Source of the DNA: Myxococcota bacterium
Lineage (GTDB): Bacteria > Myxococcota_A > UBA796
Length of the DNA stretch: 64,000 bases
Assembly (NCBI GenBank): GCA_029251165.1
Contig: JAQXDW010000021.1
Span: forward strand, 20,936-84,935
Direction: 5' to 3'
Shown: piece by piece, positions 25,297 to 34,654 of the stretch
Layout: each line of letters begins with the position of its first letter
Position numbering within the stretch: position 1 is the stretch's first letter
Translations under genes and position numbers: made by a program
The notes under the pieces: generated by a model
Told to the model about the DNA's origin: nothing
Seen by the model: only the letters and a program-made list of their open reading frames with translations
The model's database searches: none

Positions 25297-26160
25297 ATGT
25301 CTCAGCCTGCCACCGCCGCTCCCTCCATGGGGCGCCTGATCCTGACCCACGCCATCCTCCTGCTGACCAGCGCGGCGGTGCTCTACCCGGTGCTGTGGGT
25401 GCTCAAGATGGCGCTCACCCCCAGCCAGGCATTCTCGCTGGATCCCTGGCCGATCCCCACCGAGGTGTCGCTGGTCAACTTCATCGATGTGGTGACCACG
25501 AAGGACGCCAGCGGCGGGTGGCTGTTCCTCCGACAGCTCATCAACTCCCTGGTCATCGCGTGCGCCACCGCTGGCGCGGGCATGGTCCTGTCCTGCACCG
25601 CCGGCTACGCGATGTCCCGGTTCACCTTCCCCGGCCAGCAGACCGGCATGGGGCTGTTCCTGGTGACCCAGATGTTCCCTGGGGTGGTCATGGCGATCCC
25701 CTTGTACATCCTCATGGATGAGCTGTCGCTGCTCAACAGCATGACCGGCCTTGTGCTCGTCTACTCCTCGACCGCCATCCCGTTCTGCACCTGGAACCTC
25801 AAGGGCTACTTCGACACGATCCCCAAGGAGCTGGAGGAAGCCGCCCTCATGGACGGCGCGAGCCAGTGGGTCATCTTCAGCCAGATCGTCCTGCCGCTGG
25901 CAAAGCCGGCCCTGGTGGTCACCGCGCTGTTCTCGTTCATGACCGCCTGGAACGAGTTCATCCTCGCGGCGACCTTCATGTCTGACGAGCGCAGCTACAC
26001 CCTGCCGGTGGTCCTGCAGTCCTACGTCGGCGACTTCGGCACCGAGTGGGGCCGGTTTGCTGCCGGGGCGATCCTGGTGTCCATCCCGGTGATGCTGCTG
26101 TTCTTCGCGCTCCAGCGCCACCTCGTCGAGGGACTGACTGCTGGCTCGGTCAAGGGCTGA
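25297..26160 (+). CDS. malG: MalG-like sugar ABC transporter permease
   Basis: The start ATG 25297 places the first membrane helix (LILTHAILLLTSAAVLYPVLW) near residue 14. The 287-residue product has about six helices and the EAA loop EEAALMDGASQWVIFSQIVLPLAKP for docking to a MalK-type ATPase. It should pair with the fused SBP-MalF protein upstream to form the membrane channel. Its stop overlaps the next gene by one base (TGATG), so the AmpG-like gene is probably co-translated. Confidence 0.92.
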   Translation: MSQPATAAPSMGRLILTHAILLLTSAAVLYPVLWVLKMALTPSQAFSLDPWPIPTEVSLVNFIDVVTTKDASGGWLFLRQLINSLVIACATAGAGMVLSCTAGYAMSRFTFPGQQTGMGLFLVTQMFPGVVMAIPLYILMDELSLLNSMTGLVLVYSSTAIPFCTWNLKGYFDTIPKELEEAALMDGASQWVIFSQIVLPLAKPALVVTALFSFMTAWNEFILAATFMSDERSYTLPVVLQSYVGDFGTEWGRFAAGAILVSIPVMLLFFALQRHLVEGLTAGSVKG

Positions 26161-27890
26161 TGGGGGCCCGCACATCGCTCTGGCGCTCCGTCTTCAACAC
26201 CCGGATGCTCATCTGTGTGTTCTGTGGCTTTTCCTCCGGGATGCCGCTGTATGTGCTCTACCAGCTCATCCCGGCGTGGCTGCGGGATCAGGGCGCAGAC
26301 CTCTCGACCATCTCGCTGTTCTCCCTCATCGCCTTTCCCTACACCTGGAAGTTCCTCTGGGCGCCGCTGATGGATCGCTACACCCCGCCGATGCTCGGGC
26401 GTCGTCGGGGATGGGCGCTGCTGTGTCAGGTGGCGCTGATGCTGGTGCTCGCGAGCCTCTCGCAGCTCAACCCGACCTCCGATCTGCCGCTCATCGCCGC
26501 AGTCGCCGCGCTCACCGCGCTGTTCTCCGCCAGCCAGGACATCGTCCTCGATGCCTACCGGCGGGAGCTGCTGCCAGACGCTGAGCTGGGCATGGGCAAC
26601 TCCTGGTTCGTCAATGCCTATCGAATTTCCTCGCTGATCCCCGGCTCCCTGGCCTTGATCCTCGCGGACCGCATTCCATGGAGCCAGGTCCACCTCGTCG
26701 TGGCGGCCTGGATGCTGGTCGGGGTCGTGACCACCCTGCTGATGCCAGAGCCCGCAGTCGAAGCCCCCGGTCCGCACAGCTTCCGCGAGGCCATCGTCGA
26801 GCCCTTTCGGGAATTCTTCAGCCGCTCCGGGGTCAAGAGCGCGGTCCTCTTGCTGGCGTTCATGCTGTTCTACAAGCTCGGCGACAGCATGGCGACGGCC
26901 CTGGCGACCCCGTTCTACCTCGACATGGGCTTCTCCAAGACCGAGATCGGCACCATCGCCAAGGGCGCGGCGCTGTGGAGCGCAGTGGTCGGCGCGATGC
27001 TGGGCGGGATCGTGATGATCAAGCTGGGCATCAACCGCTCGCTGTGGCTGTTCGGCGTGATCCAGCTCATCTCGATCCTCGGGTTCGCCAGCCTCTCCGC
27101 CGACAGCGATCTCCAGCCAATCATCGACGCCCGCCCCATCGAAGATGCATCGCTGCTCCCCGCCGATGCTGCCCCGTTCGTAGCAATCAGCGGCGAGACC
27201 GACCGCCGCCTCGACCTCAACACCGCCACCCCCGAGGCCATCGCCGCCCTGGAGCCGCTGGCGGACCGGCAGGATGCCCCAGACATCGCCGCCGCGATCA
27301 TCGCCGCGAGACCGCTGACGGCGCTCTCCAGCCTCCCGGTCGAAGACCTCGCGCCGCTGGTCACCCTCCAGACCAACCTCAACACCGCCTCCCGCGCTGA
27401 GCTGCGCGCTCATGCCCTGATCGATGAAGACGCCGTCGAGGCGATCATCACCCGCCGGACCACGGGGCTGCTGACCTCTCTCGATGGGCTCTCCCTGCCC
27501 GCCGAGCTCACTCCCCTGGCGACCTTCCGCATCGATCCGAACACCGCCACTCCTGGCGAGCTGTCCCTGCTGCCCGGACTGTCTCCCAGCCGGACCCTGC
27601 TGTTCCTCGTCGTCAGCTTCGAGTACCTCGGGGTGGGACTGGGGACTGCCGCCTTCGTGGCGTTCATCGCGCGGAGCACCGACAAGCGCTACACCGCCAC
27701 CCAGTTCGCCCTGCTCACCAGCCTGACGGGCGTCCCCCGGACCTTCGCCAACGCCACCACCGGCTTCCTCATCGAGTCCGTGGGCTACACCCCGTTCTTC
27801 CTGTTCTGCACTGTGATTGCTGCTCCAGGGATGCTCCTGCTGCTGTGGGTGGCGCCGTTCGGACCAGACCCCGACCGCCGCGATGGCTGA
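26160..27890 (+). CDS. AmpG-type permease with a ComEA-like periplasmic insertion
   Basis: This 576-residue MFS transporter belongs to the AmpG family, which imports anhydro-muropeptides from cell-wall recycling. AmpG marks include FSSGMPLYVLY, SASQDIVLDAYRRELL, FYKLGDSMATAL and the stretch GTAAFVAFIARSTDKRYTATQFALL. E. coli AmpG has only a short loop between the helices ending near 311 and starting near 479 here. In this protein about 165 residues are inserted. The insert carries three NTAT/NTAS units (LDLNTATPEAIAAL at 351, NLNTASRAELRAHAL at 406, DPNTATPGELSLLPGLSP at 459) like those of ComEA helix-hairpin-helix DNA-binding domains. The frame is continuous through the insert. Confidence 0.88.
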   Translation: MGARTSLWRSVFNTRMLICVFCGFSSGMPLYVLYQLIPAWLRDQGADLSTISLFSLIAFPYTWKFLWAPLMDRYTPPMLGRRRGWALLCQVALMLVLASLSQLNPTSDLPLIAAVAALTALFSASQDIVLDAYRRELLPDAELGMGNSWFVNAYRISSLIPGSLALILADRIPWSQVHLVVAAWMLVGVVTTLLMPEPAVEAPGPHSFREAIVEPFREFFSRSGVKSAVLLLAFMLFYKLGDSMATALATPFYLDMGFSKTEIGTIAKGAALWSAVVGAMLGGIVMIKLGINRSLWLFGVIQLISILGFASLSADSDLQPIIDARPIEDASLLPADAAPFVAISGETDRRLDLNTATPEAIAALEPLADRQDAPDIAAAIIAARPLTALSSLPVEDLAPLVTLQTNLNTASRAELRAHALIDEDAVEAIITRRTTGLLTSLDGLSLPAELTPLATFRIDPNTATPGELSLLPGLSPSRTLLFLVVSFEYLGVGLGTAAFVAFIARSTDKRYTATQFALLTSLTGVPRTFANATTGFLIESVGYTPFFLFCTVIAAPGMLLLLWVAPFGPDPDRRDG

Positions 27891-29988
27891 CGTCGACCGT
27901 TCCCAGATCCTGACGCTGCTCGGTAGCGCGGATGCTGCGGTCGTGGCGCAGGGCGTCGAGGTGATGATCTCGCTCGGGGATCCGTCGATCTTCTCAGAGT
28001 TCCTTCGGAATTGTCGCATCAACGACCACGGCACGATCATTCCCGCAGAGCCGCTGCGCCGAGGCGATGTCGTCCTGGAGCTGCTCGTCCACGCTCCCGC
28101 AGACACCCGCCTGCACGAGAGCCTCCGCCGCGAGCACATCACCACCCTCGACCTCGACATCACGCACCTCGGCGAGGACTTTCACCGCCTCCCTGCGCTG
28201 CGCCACCTCCGGCTCTTCACCGATGCCGAGGCCCTCCCTCCGCTGGCGGATCTGCCGATGCTGAGGAGCCTGTCGATCGTCGGCAGCCGACTGACCAGCC
28301 TGCCGATCGCCCTCGCTGCGCTCACCTCCCTGGAGTCGCTCCGCGTCAAGGCATCGAGCCTCACCACGCTGCCCGACGGGCTCACCGCCCTCCCCAACCT
28401 GCGCAGCCTCTCCCTTCACTGCAAAGCCCTCTCTGTCCTGCCGGATGACCTCAGCACCAGCCTCACCGCGCTCCACCTCGACCACCTCCCCATCACCGCG
28501 CTGCCCGACCGCATCGCTGCGCTGTCGCGCCTGAAGCAGCTGACGCTGGTGAACCTGTCCCGCCTCACGGTCTTGCCCGATGGACTCGCTGCGCTGACCG
28601 CGCTGACCCAGCTGAACCTCTCTCGGACTGCGCTCCCCGCCCTCCCGACCTTCCTCGACCAGATGCCGAGCCTTGAGACCGTCGCTCTCAACGATCGGCT
28701 CCTCCACGACGGCATCCTCGCCCTCCTTGAGCGGGGCTCCTGGGCTGGCGTCGACACCGCGATCGCGGCGATGGCGCTGCTCGCGCGTGCCGCACCGTCG
28801 AGCCTCGACACCCTCCTTCGCGGCGGCGAGCAGCTCCCAAACGACCGGCTCATCCGGGGCTATCGTTTCTCCGGAGCTCCCCAGGCCGGCCTCGATCACG
28901 CCTGGCTCTCTGGCCTCACGCTGCTGCCTGAGGCCCACCCCCTCACCAGCCGCCTCACCCGCCTCGACCTCTCCGGCGGCCTGGAGCCCAACCCGCGCCC
29001 CGGCGACCTGCTCACCACCTCCCGCCCGGTCACCGCACCGGTCGCCCTGATCCGCCTCCTGCTCGCGCCGATCCGCACCACACCGAAGATCCGCGACACC
29101 CCAGGACTGCACCGTGTTCCGCTCGGCATGGAGCGGCTCACCCGGCTGGAGCGACTGGACCTCTCTGGCAACCAGATCATCGAGCTGTCTGGTGGCCTCC
29201 CCGAGCGCCTGAAGTGGCTGGACCTCTCCGACAACCCCCTGCTGGCCTTCCCGGATGCCCTGCTCTCGCGCGCGCGACTGCGCACCCTCAGCCTGGCACA
29301 GACCCGGCTCATCGCGCTGCCGACGTCTGGCTGGCGGCGCTGCCGGCTGATCGAGCTGGACCTCTCCGACAACACCCTCCAGGACCTTCCGCCCAGCCTC
29401 AATCAGGCGCGCACCCTCACCACACTGCACGTGTCCGGCAACCAGCTCCACGACCTGCCCGACCTCTCCACGCTCACCCGCCTCACCCGGCTCGAGCTCT
29501 CCAACAACCAGCTCTCTCACCTGCCAGACTGGCTGGGCTCCCTCCCGCTCGTCAGCCTGAAGGCCGACCACAACCGCATCTGCACCCTCCCCGAGGCACA
29601 GCCCGGATGGCGCAGCATGACCACGCTGTCTCTCCAAGGCAACGAGCTGCTGGTGCTCGGGGATGTAGAGTCCCTGACCCGCCTGGAGACCCTGGACCTG
29701 TCGAACAACCCGCTGGTGCAGCTGCCGGAGGACCTCTCTCCCCTCGACAAGCTCACCCGCCTCTGCCTCCAGGGCAGCCAGCTCGCGGTCCTGCCAGAGT
29801 CCCTGTGGCACCTGCCTGCGCTGGCCCACCTCGACGCCTCACACAGTCCACTCACTCAGCTGGACTGGAAAGCGCGAACCGCCCCGGCCCTTCGCCACCT
29901 CGACCTCTCTGGCTGCCCGCTCTCCATCTCTCCGATGCTGCGCTGGATGCTCCAGCGACGCCTGGGCGCGGGACTTCGAGGGCTGTAG
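27883..29988 (+). CDS. Large leucine-rich-repeat protein
   Basis: The start ATG 27883 overlaps the AmpG-like gene by 8 bp. The 701-residue product has a helical N-terminus of about 75 residues and then leucine-rich repeats of the LxxLxLxxNxLxxLP type almost to the C-terminus, interrupted by a less regular block near 250-400. It has no signal peptide, membrane helix or kinase domain, so it is probably a cytosolic protein-interaction scaffold. The repeats after residue 400 are the most regular (LDLSGNQIIELS, LDLSDNPLLAFP, LELSNNQLSHLP). The partner is unknown; the overlap suggests co-expression with the permease. Confidence 0.85.
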   Translation: MADVDRSQILTLLGSADAAVVAQGVEVMISLGDPSIFSEFLRNCRINDHGTIIPAEPLRRGDVVLELLVHAPADTRLHESLRREHITTLDLDITHLGEDFHRLPALRHLRLFTDAEALPPLADLPMLRSLSIVGSRLTSLPIALAALTSLESLRVKASSLTTLPDGLTALPNLRSLSLHCKALSVLPDDLSTSLTALHLDHLPITALPDRIAALSRLKQLTLVNLSRLTVLPDGLAALTALTQLNLSRTALPALPTFLDQMPSLETVALNDRLLHDGILALLERGSWAGVDTAIAAMALLARAAPSSLDTLLRGGEQLPNDRLIRGYRFSGAPQAGLDHAWLSGLTLLPEAHPLTSRLTRLDLSGGLEPNPRPGDLLTTSRPVTAPVALIRLLLAPIRTTPKIRDTPGLHRVPLGMERLTRLERLDLSGNQIIELSGGLPERLKWLDLSDNPLLAFPDALLSRARLRTLSLAQTRLIALPTSGWRRCRLIELDLSDNTLQDLPPSLNQARTLTTLHVSGNQLHDLPDLSTLTRLTRLELSNNQLSHLPDWLGSLPLVSLKADHNRICTLPEAQPGWRSMTTLSLQGNELLVLGDVESLTRLETLDLSNNPLVQLPEDLSPLDKLTRLCLQGSQLAVLPESLWHLPALAHLDASHSPLTQLDWKARTAPALRHLDLSGCPLSISPMLRWMLQRRLGAGLRGL

Positions 29989-30029
29989 ACGCCGCGCAGA
30001 GGGCAGCCCCACAGAGCAGCGAACGGCCC

Positions 30030-30857
30030 TCAGCGCGTGGCGGGGGGAGCGAAGCGTGCAGCCAGCGCTGCGGTCGTCGCCGCAGAGGTTCCACAGCAGC
30101 TCCCGATCAGGGTGGCGCCGAGCTCAACCCAGGTCTCAGCAACATCGGCATAGCGCTGGGGTCCAGCATCGGTGGTGCCCCAGCCGAGTCCGTGGTCGAG
30201 ATGTCCGGCGTTGGCATAGGCACCAAACGGAACCCCGAGCTCAGCGAGGGGCTGGACATACCGGAGGGTGTCTCGGGCCGGAATGCAGTTGACCAGCACC
30301 GCATGCGCTCCCCGCTCGACCGCTGCGGAGGCCCCCCGAGCGATCTCCTCGGGGGTGAGCAGGTCGGCACGATAGCCTGCGGTGAAGCTTACCCAGACCT
30401 CTGCGCCGGTCGCGACTGCCGCCTCGACCGCAGCCAGTCCCTCGCCGAGGTGCGGGAAGGTCTCGCACAGCAACAGATCGCAGCCCGCCTCGACCAGGGC
30501 TGCTGCGAGCAGGGCATGCTCCGGGCCGGGGTTGACCGGGGAGCGCTCGGGGGAGTAACAGTCCTCTAAGGGGGCGATGCTGCCAGCGAGGCGATGCCCA
30601 TGAGGCAAGGCGCTGCGTGCGAGCGCCACCGCAGTCCGCGTGAGCATCCGCCACTGTGGCCCCGCAGCACGGCGGGTGGTTCGAAAGGTGTTGGCCGTGT
30701 GAACGGTGGCACCCGCGCAGGCATGGGCGCGGTGAATATCGGCGACGATGCCAGGGTGGCTGGTCAGCGCAGCGGCACTCCACAGGGGTGCAGGGGTGGC
30801 GACCCCCCGGTCAGCCAGCGCAGTGCCCAGGGGGCCGTCGAGGATGGTGATCGGCAT
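30030..30857 (-). CDS. Homocysteine S-methyltransferase family protein
   Basis: The 275-residue cytosolic enzyme starts ITILDGPLGTALADRGV, the family's N-terminal DGG/DGP strand. It keeps the three zinc-binding cysteines: one in VNCIPA and the pair in GSCCGTS near the C-terminus. Such enzymes (MmuM type) move a methyl group from S-methylmethionine or another sulfonium donor to homocysteine to make methionine. It is convergent with the LRR gene and divergent from the Nfu-like gene. Confidence 0.85.
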   Translation of the reverse strand: MPITILDGPLGTALADRGVATPAPLWSAAALTSHPGIVADIHRAHACAGATVHTANTFRTTRRAAGPQWRMLTRTAVALARSALPHGHRLAGSIAPLEDCYSPERSPVNPGPEHALLAAALVEAGCDLLLCETFPHLGEGLAAVEAAVATGAEVWVSFTAGYRADLLTPEEIARGASAAVERGAHAVLVNCIPARDTLRYVQPLAELGVPFGAYANAGHLDHGLGWGTTDAGPQRYADVAETWVELGATLIGSCCGTSAATTAALAARFAPPATR

Positions 30858-30931
30858 CGTCTCCGTTGTCTATCGCACCTCGGGACAGGGCGAATAAACC
30901 GGTTACGGACGGGACCACAACGGAGGTCTTC

Positions 30932-31438
30932 ATGCTCCTCAGCATCCTCAAGTTCCCCTTCCGCGCCGCTCGGAAGATCGTGCGCACAGCCACCGGCAGC
31001 AGCGCCCCGGCACCCGAGCCCGCTCCAGCACCCCGCCCGATGCCCGCCGAGCCCCCGGCGTGGATGCGCGAGGAGCAAGAGCACAGCCACGATCATGGCC
31101 ACGACCACGGTCACAGCCACGATCATGCCCCGGCACCTGAGGCCGAGGCCGCTCCGGCACCAGCACCAGCAGGTGGCGTCGATGTCTACCCCGAAGACAC
31201 CCCCAACCCCAACGCCTACAAGTTCACCGTCTCTGCCCGGGTGACTGACAAGGCGTTCTCCGCAAGCACTGCCGAAGAAGCCGGCACAGATCTGGCGCGC
31301 GCGCTCATCGCGATCGAGGGCGTGGCCTCGATCTTCGGGGTCAACGACTTCGTGACGGTCACCAAGGACGGCGGCGCCTCCTGGAGCACGGTCATCCCAG
31401 CCGTGACCGCAGCCCTGAAGACGCACATCACCGCTTGA
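30932..31438 (+). CDS. Nfu/NifU N-terminal-domain protein with His-rich linker
   Basis: ATG 30932 follows a GGAGG site; longer frames lack one. The 168-residue product has a basic N-terminal helix, a Pro/Ala linker and the His/Asp-rich stretch HSHDHGHDHGHSHDH (about 52-66). The Nfu N-terminal domain follows (DTPNPNAYKFTVSARV ... GVASIFGVNDFVTVTKDGGASW). The CxxC domain that holds Fe-S clusters in full Nfu is absent. It may bind metal through the histidines and act as an accessory to Fe-S assembly, which is inference. Confidence 0.82.
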   Translation: MLLSILKFPFRAARKIVRTATGSSAPAPEPAPAPRPMPAEPPAWMREEQEHSHDHGHDHGHSHDHAPAPEAEAAPAPAPAGGVDVYPEDTPNPNAYKFTVSARVTDKAFSASTAEEAGTDLARALIAIEGVASIFGVNDFVTVTKDGGASWSTVIPAVTAALKTHITA

Positions 31439-31443
31439 GCAGC

Positions 31444-31493
31444 GCGACGGGGCCTCTGCGACGGGGCCTCTGCGACGGGACCGTTCGCCGTCG
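31444..31493. repeat. 14-bp tandem repeat with hairpin between convergent genes
   Basis: GCGACGGGGCCTCT occurs twice in tandem (31444-31457, 31458-31471) with a partial third copy to 31480. The third copy's CGACGG (31473-31478) can pair with CCGTCG (31488-31493), giving a possible terminator between the convergent nfu-like and amidohydrolase genes. Confidence 0.6.
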
Positions 31494-31529
31494 GTTCCTT
31501 CAGCTGCTCCCCGGCGCTGAGGTCGTCAC

Positions 31530-34523
31530 TCACGGCGTCGTCAGCGATGCTCCCGTGTCGACGATCTCACCGTTCTTGATCACCATCGCGATCTGAATCG
31601 TGTTGTCGATGCGCTCCAGCGGATCGGCACTCAGCACCAGCAGGTCTGCGAGCTTGCCGACCTCAATGCTGCCCAGCTCTGCCTCCAGACCGAGGGAGCG
31701 GGCGCCGTCTATGGTGGCTGCTTGGAGCGCCTCCATCGGGCTCATCGCCCCGCTGCCGGCCATCGCCCACAGCTCCCAGTGCGTGCCGAGCCCCTGAAGC
31801 ATGCCGTGACTGCCGAGCGTCACCAGTGCACCCAGCCTGGCAAGGGAGGCAGTGTCAGAGGCAACGTCCTGAAAGCTCCAGTCTCGGGCCAGCACCGAGC
31901 GACGCCATGCCTCCTGATCCAGCAGGCGGCGCGGGTGATGGCGCAGCAGGCGGAGATCGTCGGCAGGGTTGTCGTACTGATAGTAGAAGTTCTCGCCGCC
32001 CAGGCCGCTGCGATCAGCGAGCAGGGTCGGCGAGTACGCCGTCCCGGAGGCTGCGAGGAGCTCGCGGATATCGGCATAGACTGGAGCATGCGGAAAGGAG
32101 TGGGCCACAGCACTGTAGCCATCGAGGATTGCCGAGAGCATCTGCCAGAGATCTTCACCCTCCAGCACGCACAGCACCTCCGTGGAGCGACAGGCTGCTG
32201 CGACTCCCTGACGCAGCTCTCGGCTCGCCCAGCCGGGCACCCACACGCTCTCGATGCCCAGCACCTCGATGCTCTCGCTACTCTCCACCGACATCGCGGA
32301 TGCGCCAGCGAGCACCCTCGGCCCCTGCTGGAAGCCGACCGCCACCCGTCGTGACTGGGTGAGCCCGACGTCTGCGGGGAGCGCGGGATCGTGGATGGTG
32401 GTCACCCCAAAGTCCAGCGCGGTGCGATAGCGCCACTCCTGGTCCGGCAGGATGTCCCCGGCGGCAGCATGGCTCTGGGTGTAGACGTCGATGAGGCCCG
32501 GAGTGATGGTCAGCCCGGTGCAGTCGATGACCCGAGCATCATCTGGGGGCGCACCGCCGACCTCGATCGCTGCGATGCGATCCCGGACGATGGTCACCGT
32601 CGCATCCTCGACGATCTCGTTGCCGTTCATCGTAATCAGACGCGCATGCGTCAGCGCGATGGTGTGCTCGGGGCGGTCGCGCGGCAGGATGAGCGAGATG
32701 TCGACGGCTGTCGCTGCGGTGGCTGCTCCCGCCTCCGTTGGAATCGGCTGGGTGAGCACGGTCGGACCGATCGACCAGGACAGCGCAGCGCCGTCCGGGG
32801 TCCAGCCCAGCCAGTCACCGCTCACCCCGGACATCGTGACCGCTGAGAGGGTGGCGGCATCGACCGCTTCCTCGCGGTCATCCCACGCCGCTACAGAGAC
32901 GGTGGCGCCCTGACGCCACGCGATGTGGCTGAGATCGGGTGAGGGCACCACGTCATCGACCCCCGGCGGAAAGCGGAGGTGGACGCGCCGGTCGGTGCCG
33001 TCGGTGCGCACCGAGAGCAGGGCCGGTGCGCCGTCGGTGTCCTGACGGAACCAGACCCGGTCATCGCGCAGGTAGAGCTTCGGAGCACGGTGGCCGGGGA
33101 TGCCTGAGATGGTGTCGACCACCCTCGACTCCCATCGCCCGAGCCGTCGGATCAGCAACAAGACCTCATACCCGGGGTCATCGCCGAGCTCGAGTCCACC
33201 GGTGCTGCTGAGCCCCCGGAGCACCGCGATTCGCTGGCCGCGCTCGCTCCAGGTCGGGCTGACCAGCACCCCACGAACTCCTGTCGACTCAGCCCGTGCC
33301 CGCCAGCCAAAGGTTCCAACCATCAGCTCCCCACCGCCGGTGGGAAATTCGCCCGGCTGCGCCGTGATGTCTGACCAGCGGCTCCAGGTCATCGCGGCCC
33401 CGTCTGGGCGCCACGCCGGCGCGTAGCCGGTGCCCTGCGAGATCCGGACGATGCTGCCATCGGGCTCGCGCACCCACAGCGCGCCGAGCGCAGAGAACGC
33501 CAGCCGCCCCTCCGGTCCCCACGTCGGCCAGCGCACCACCCGGGCCTGGATCTCGTCGGGAATGGTGATGCTGTCGCGGCTCACCGGCTGGACCTGCCAG
33601 CGCCCGGAGGCGTTGAATGGGATCTCGACACGCTGCCCGTCCAGACCAAGCCGCCACAGCTTGCCCCCCGTCCACAAGACAATGGCGCGCCCGTCGTCGG
33701 TCCAGTCCATCGCCGGGTAGACCCCACGCCGGGCGAGGCCCTCCATCGCATCGAGGCTCAGCCCGGTGCTCAAGACCCTACGCCGACCGGACTTCACCTC
33801 CAGCAGCTCCAGCACCGTCTGATCGCGATCCCGAGAGATGAACGCCATCAGCGTGCCGTCGGGAGAAACCGTCGGTCGAGCAGCGCTGCCGGTTCCGCTG
33901 AGCACCGGACGGGCGCTGCGATCGTCGAGCGCCATCCGCCAGACCTGCCAGAGCCCGGCCACTGGATCGCCATCGTCGCGATAAGGCTCCACACGACTGG
34001 AGAACCAGAGGTGCGCTCCGTCGCTCCACGGCTCTCCAGCATGAGGGTGGGCCGCTGCATCGGTCAGCGCAAGCCCGGTGCCATCCGTGACCGAGTATTG
34101 CCACAGCACCACATCACCGTCGACGGTGCGCCGCTGGGCGATGATGCTCTGCCCGTCGGCATCCCAGGCCGGGCTGGAGACCTGCGCAGAGTCCGCCGTG
34201 AGCGGTCGTGGCTCGCCCCCGTCAGCATCCATCAGCCAGATCTGCTCGCTGCCGCTGGCGTCAGAGACAAACGCAATGGTGTCGCCGTCGGGGCTGAGCT
34301 GCGGCTGGCCATCCCAGGTGGAGCCGCTGGTGAGCTGGATGGCATCGCCGCCAGAGAGCGGAAGACGCCACAGATCACCGAGAAGGTCAAAGACCACCGT
34401 GTCGTCGTGCACCGACACGCTCATCCAGGTCCCCTCGGACAGCTCCAGGGGAACCTCAAACCCAGGTCCATCTTCCGCGTGAGCCGTCGAGAAGCCTATC
34501 CAAAGCCCGATCAGTGCATCCAT
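31530..34523 (-). CDS. Exported TolB-type propeller plus amidohydrolase
   Basis: Read from ATG 34523 this is 997 residues; a TTG start at 34580 is possible and would add a positive charge to the weak signal (MDALIGLWIGFSTAHA). Residues about 20-590 contain repeated WD40/TolB-like blades (LSPDGDTIAFVSDASGSEQIWLMD and similar). Residues about 620-997 form an amidohydrolase domain (ITPGLIDV; FGVTTIHDP; HGMLQGLGTHWELW; GKLADLLVL). In close relatives the strand ends DVHAHG with two metal-binding histidines; here it reads DVYTQSH (680-685). Metal binding may thus be altered. The architecture is common in exported hydrolases of this type, but activity here is uncertain. Confidence 0.82.
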   Translation of the reverse strand: MDALIGLWIGFSTAHAEDGPGFEVPLELSEGTWMSVSVHDDTVVFDLLGDLWRLPLSGGDAIQLTSGSTWDGQPQLSPDGDTIAFVSDASGSEQIWLMDADGGEPRPLTADSAQVSSPAWDADGQSIIAQRRTVDGDVVLWQYSVTDGTGLALTDAAAHPHAGEPWSDGAHLWFSSRVEPYRDDGDPVAGLWQVWRMALDDRSARPVLSGTGSAARPTVSPDGTLMAFISRDRDQTVLELLEVKSGRRRVLSTGLSLDAMEGLARRGVYPAMDWTDDGRAIVLWTGGKLWRLGLDGQRVEIPFNASGRWQVQPVSRDSITIPDEIQARVVRWPTWGPEGRLAFSALGALWVREPDGSIVRISQGTGYAPAWRPDGAAMTWSRWSDITAQPGEFPTGGGELMVGTFGWRARAESTGVRGVLVSPTWSERGQRIAVLRGLSSTGGLELGDDPGYEVLLLIRRLGRWESRVVDTISGIPGHRAPKLYLRDDRVWFRQDTDGAPALLSVRTDGTDRRVHLRFPPGVDDVVPSPDLSHIAWRQGATVSVAAWDDREEAVDAATLSAVTMSGVSGDWLGWTPDGAALSWSIGPTVLTQPIPTEAGAATAATAVDISLILPRDRPEHTIALTHARLITMNGNEIVEDATVTIVRDRIAAIEVGGAPPDDARVIDCTGLTITPGLIDVYTQSHAAAGDILPDQEWRYRTALDFGVTTIHDPALPADVGLTQSRRVAVGFQQGPRVLAGASAMSVESSESIEVLGIESVWVPGWASRELRQGVAAACRSTEVLCVLEGEDLWQMLSAILDGYSAVAHSFPHAPVYADIRELLAASGTAYSPTLLADRSGLGGENFYYQYDNPADDLRLLRHHPRRLLDQEAWRRSVLARDWSFQDVASDTASLARLGALVTLGSHGMLQGLGTHWELWAMAGSGAMSPMEALQAATIDGARSLGLEAELGSIEVGKLADLLVLSADPLERIDNTIQIAMVIKNGEIVDTGASLTTP

Positions 34524-34654
34524 GGAGGCGATGATAACGCATCGCGGAGTGGCAAGATGATCCACCAGGGGAGAGCACAAGGGCCGCGCTCAAGCCCGCA
34601 GCGCACCCACCCGCTCAGGCACACGCGCCGATGCAAACATACGCCCTTCGGACG

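Noticed and set aside
26022..29829. Long open frames antisense to the AmpG-like and LRR genes (700 and 600 codons)
   Set aside because: They mirror GC-rich coding sequence, are rich in Arg/Gln/Gly without a domain, and the plus-strand proteins have clear families.
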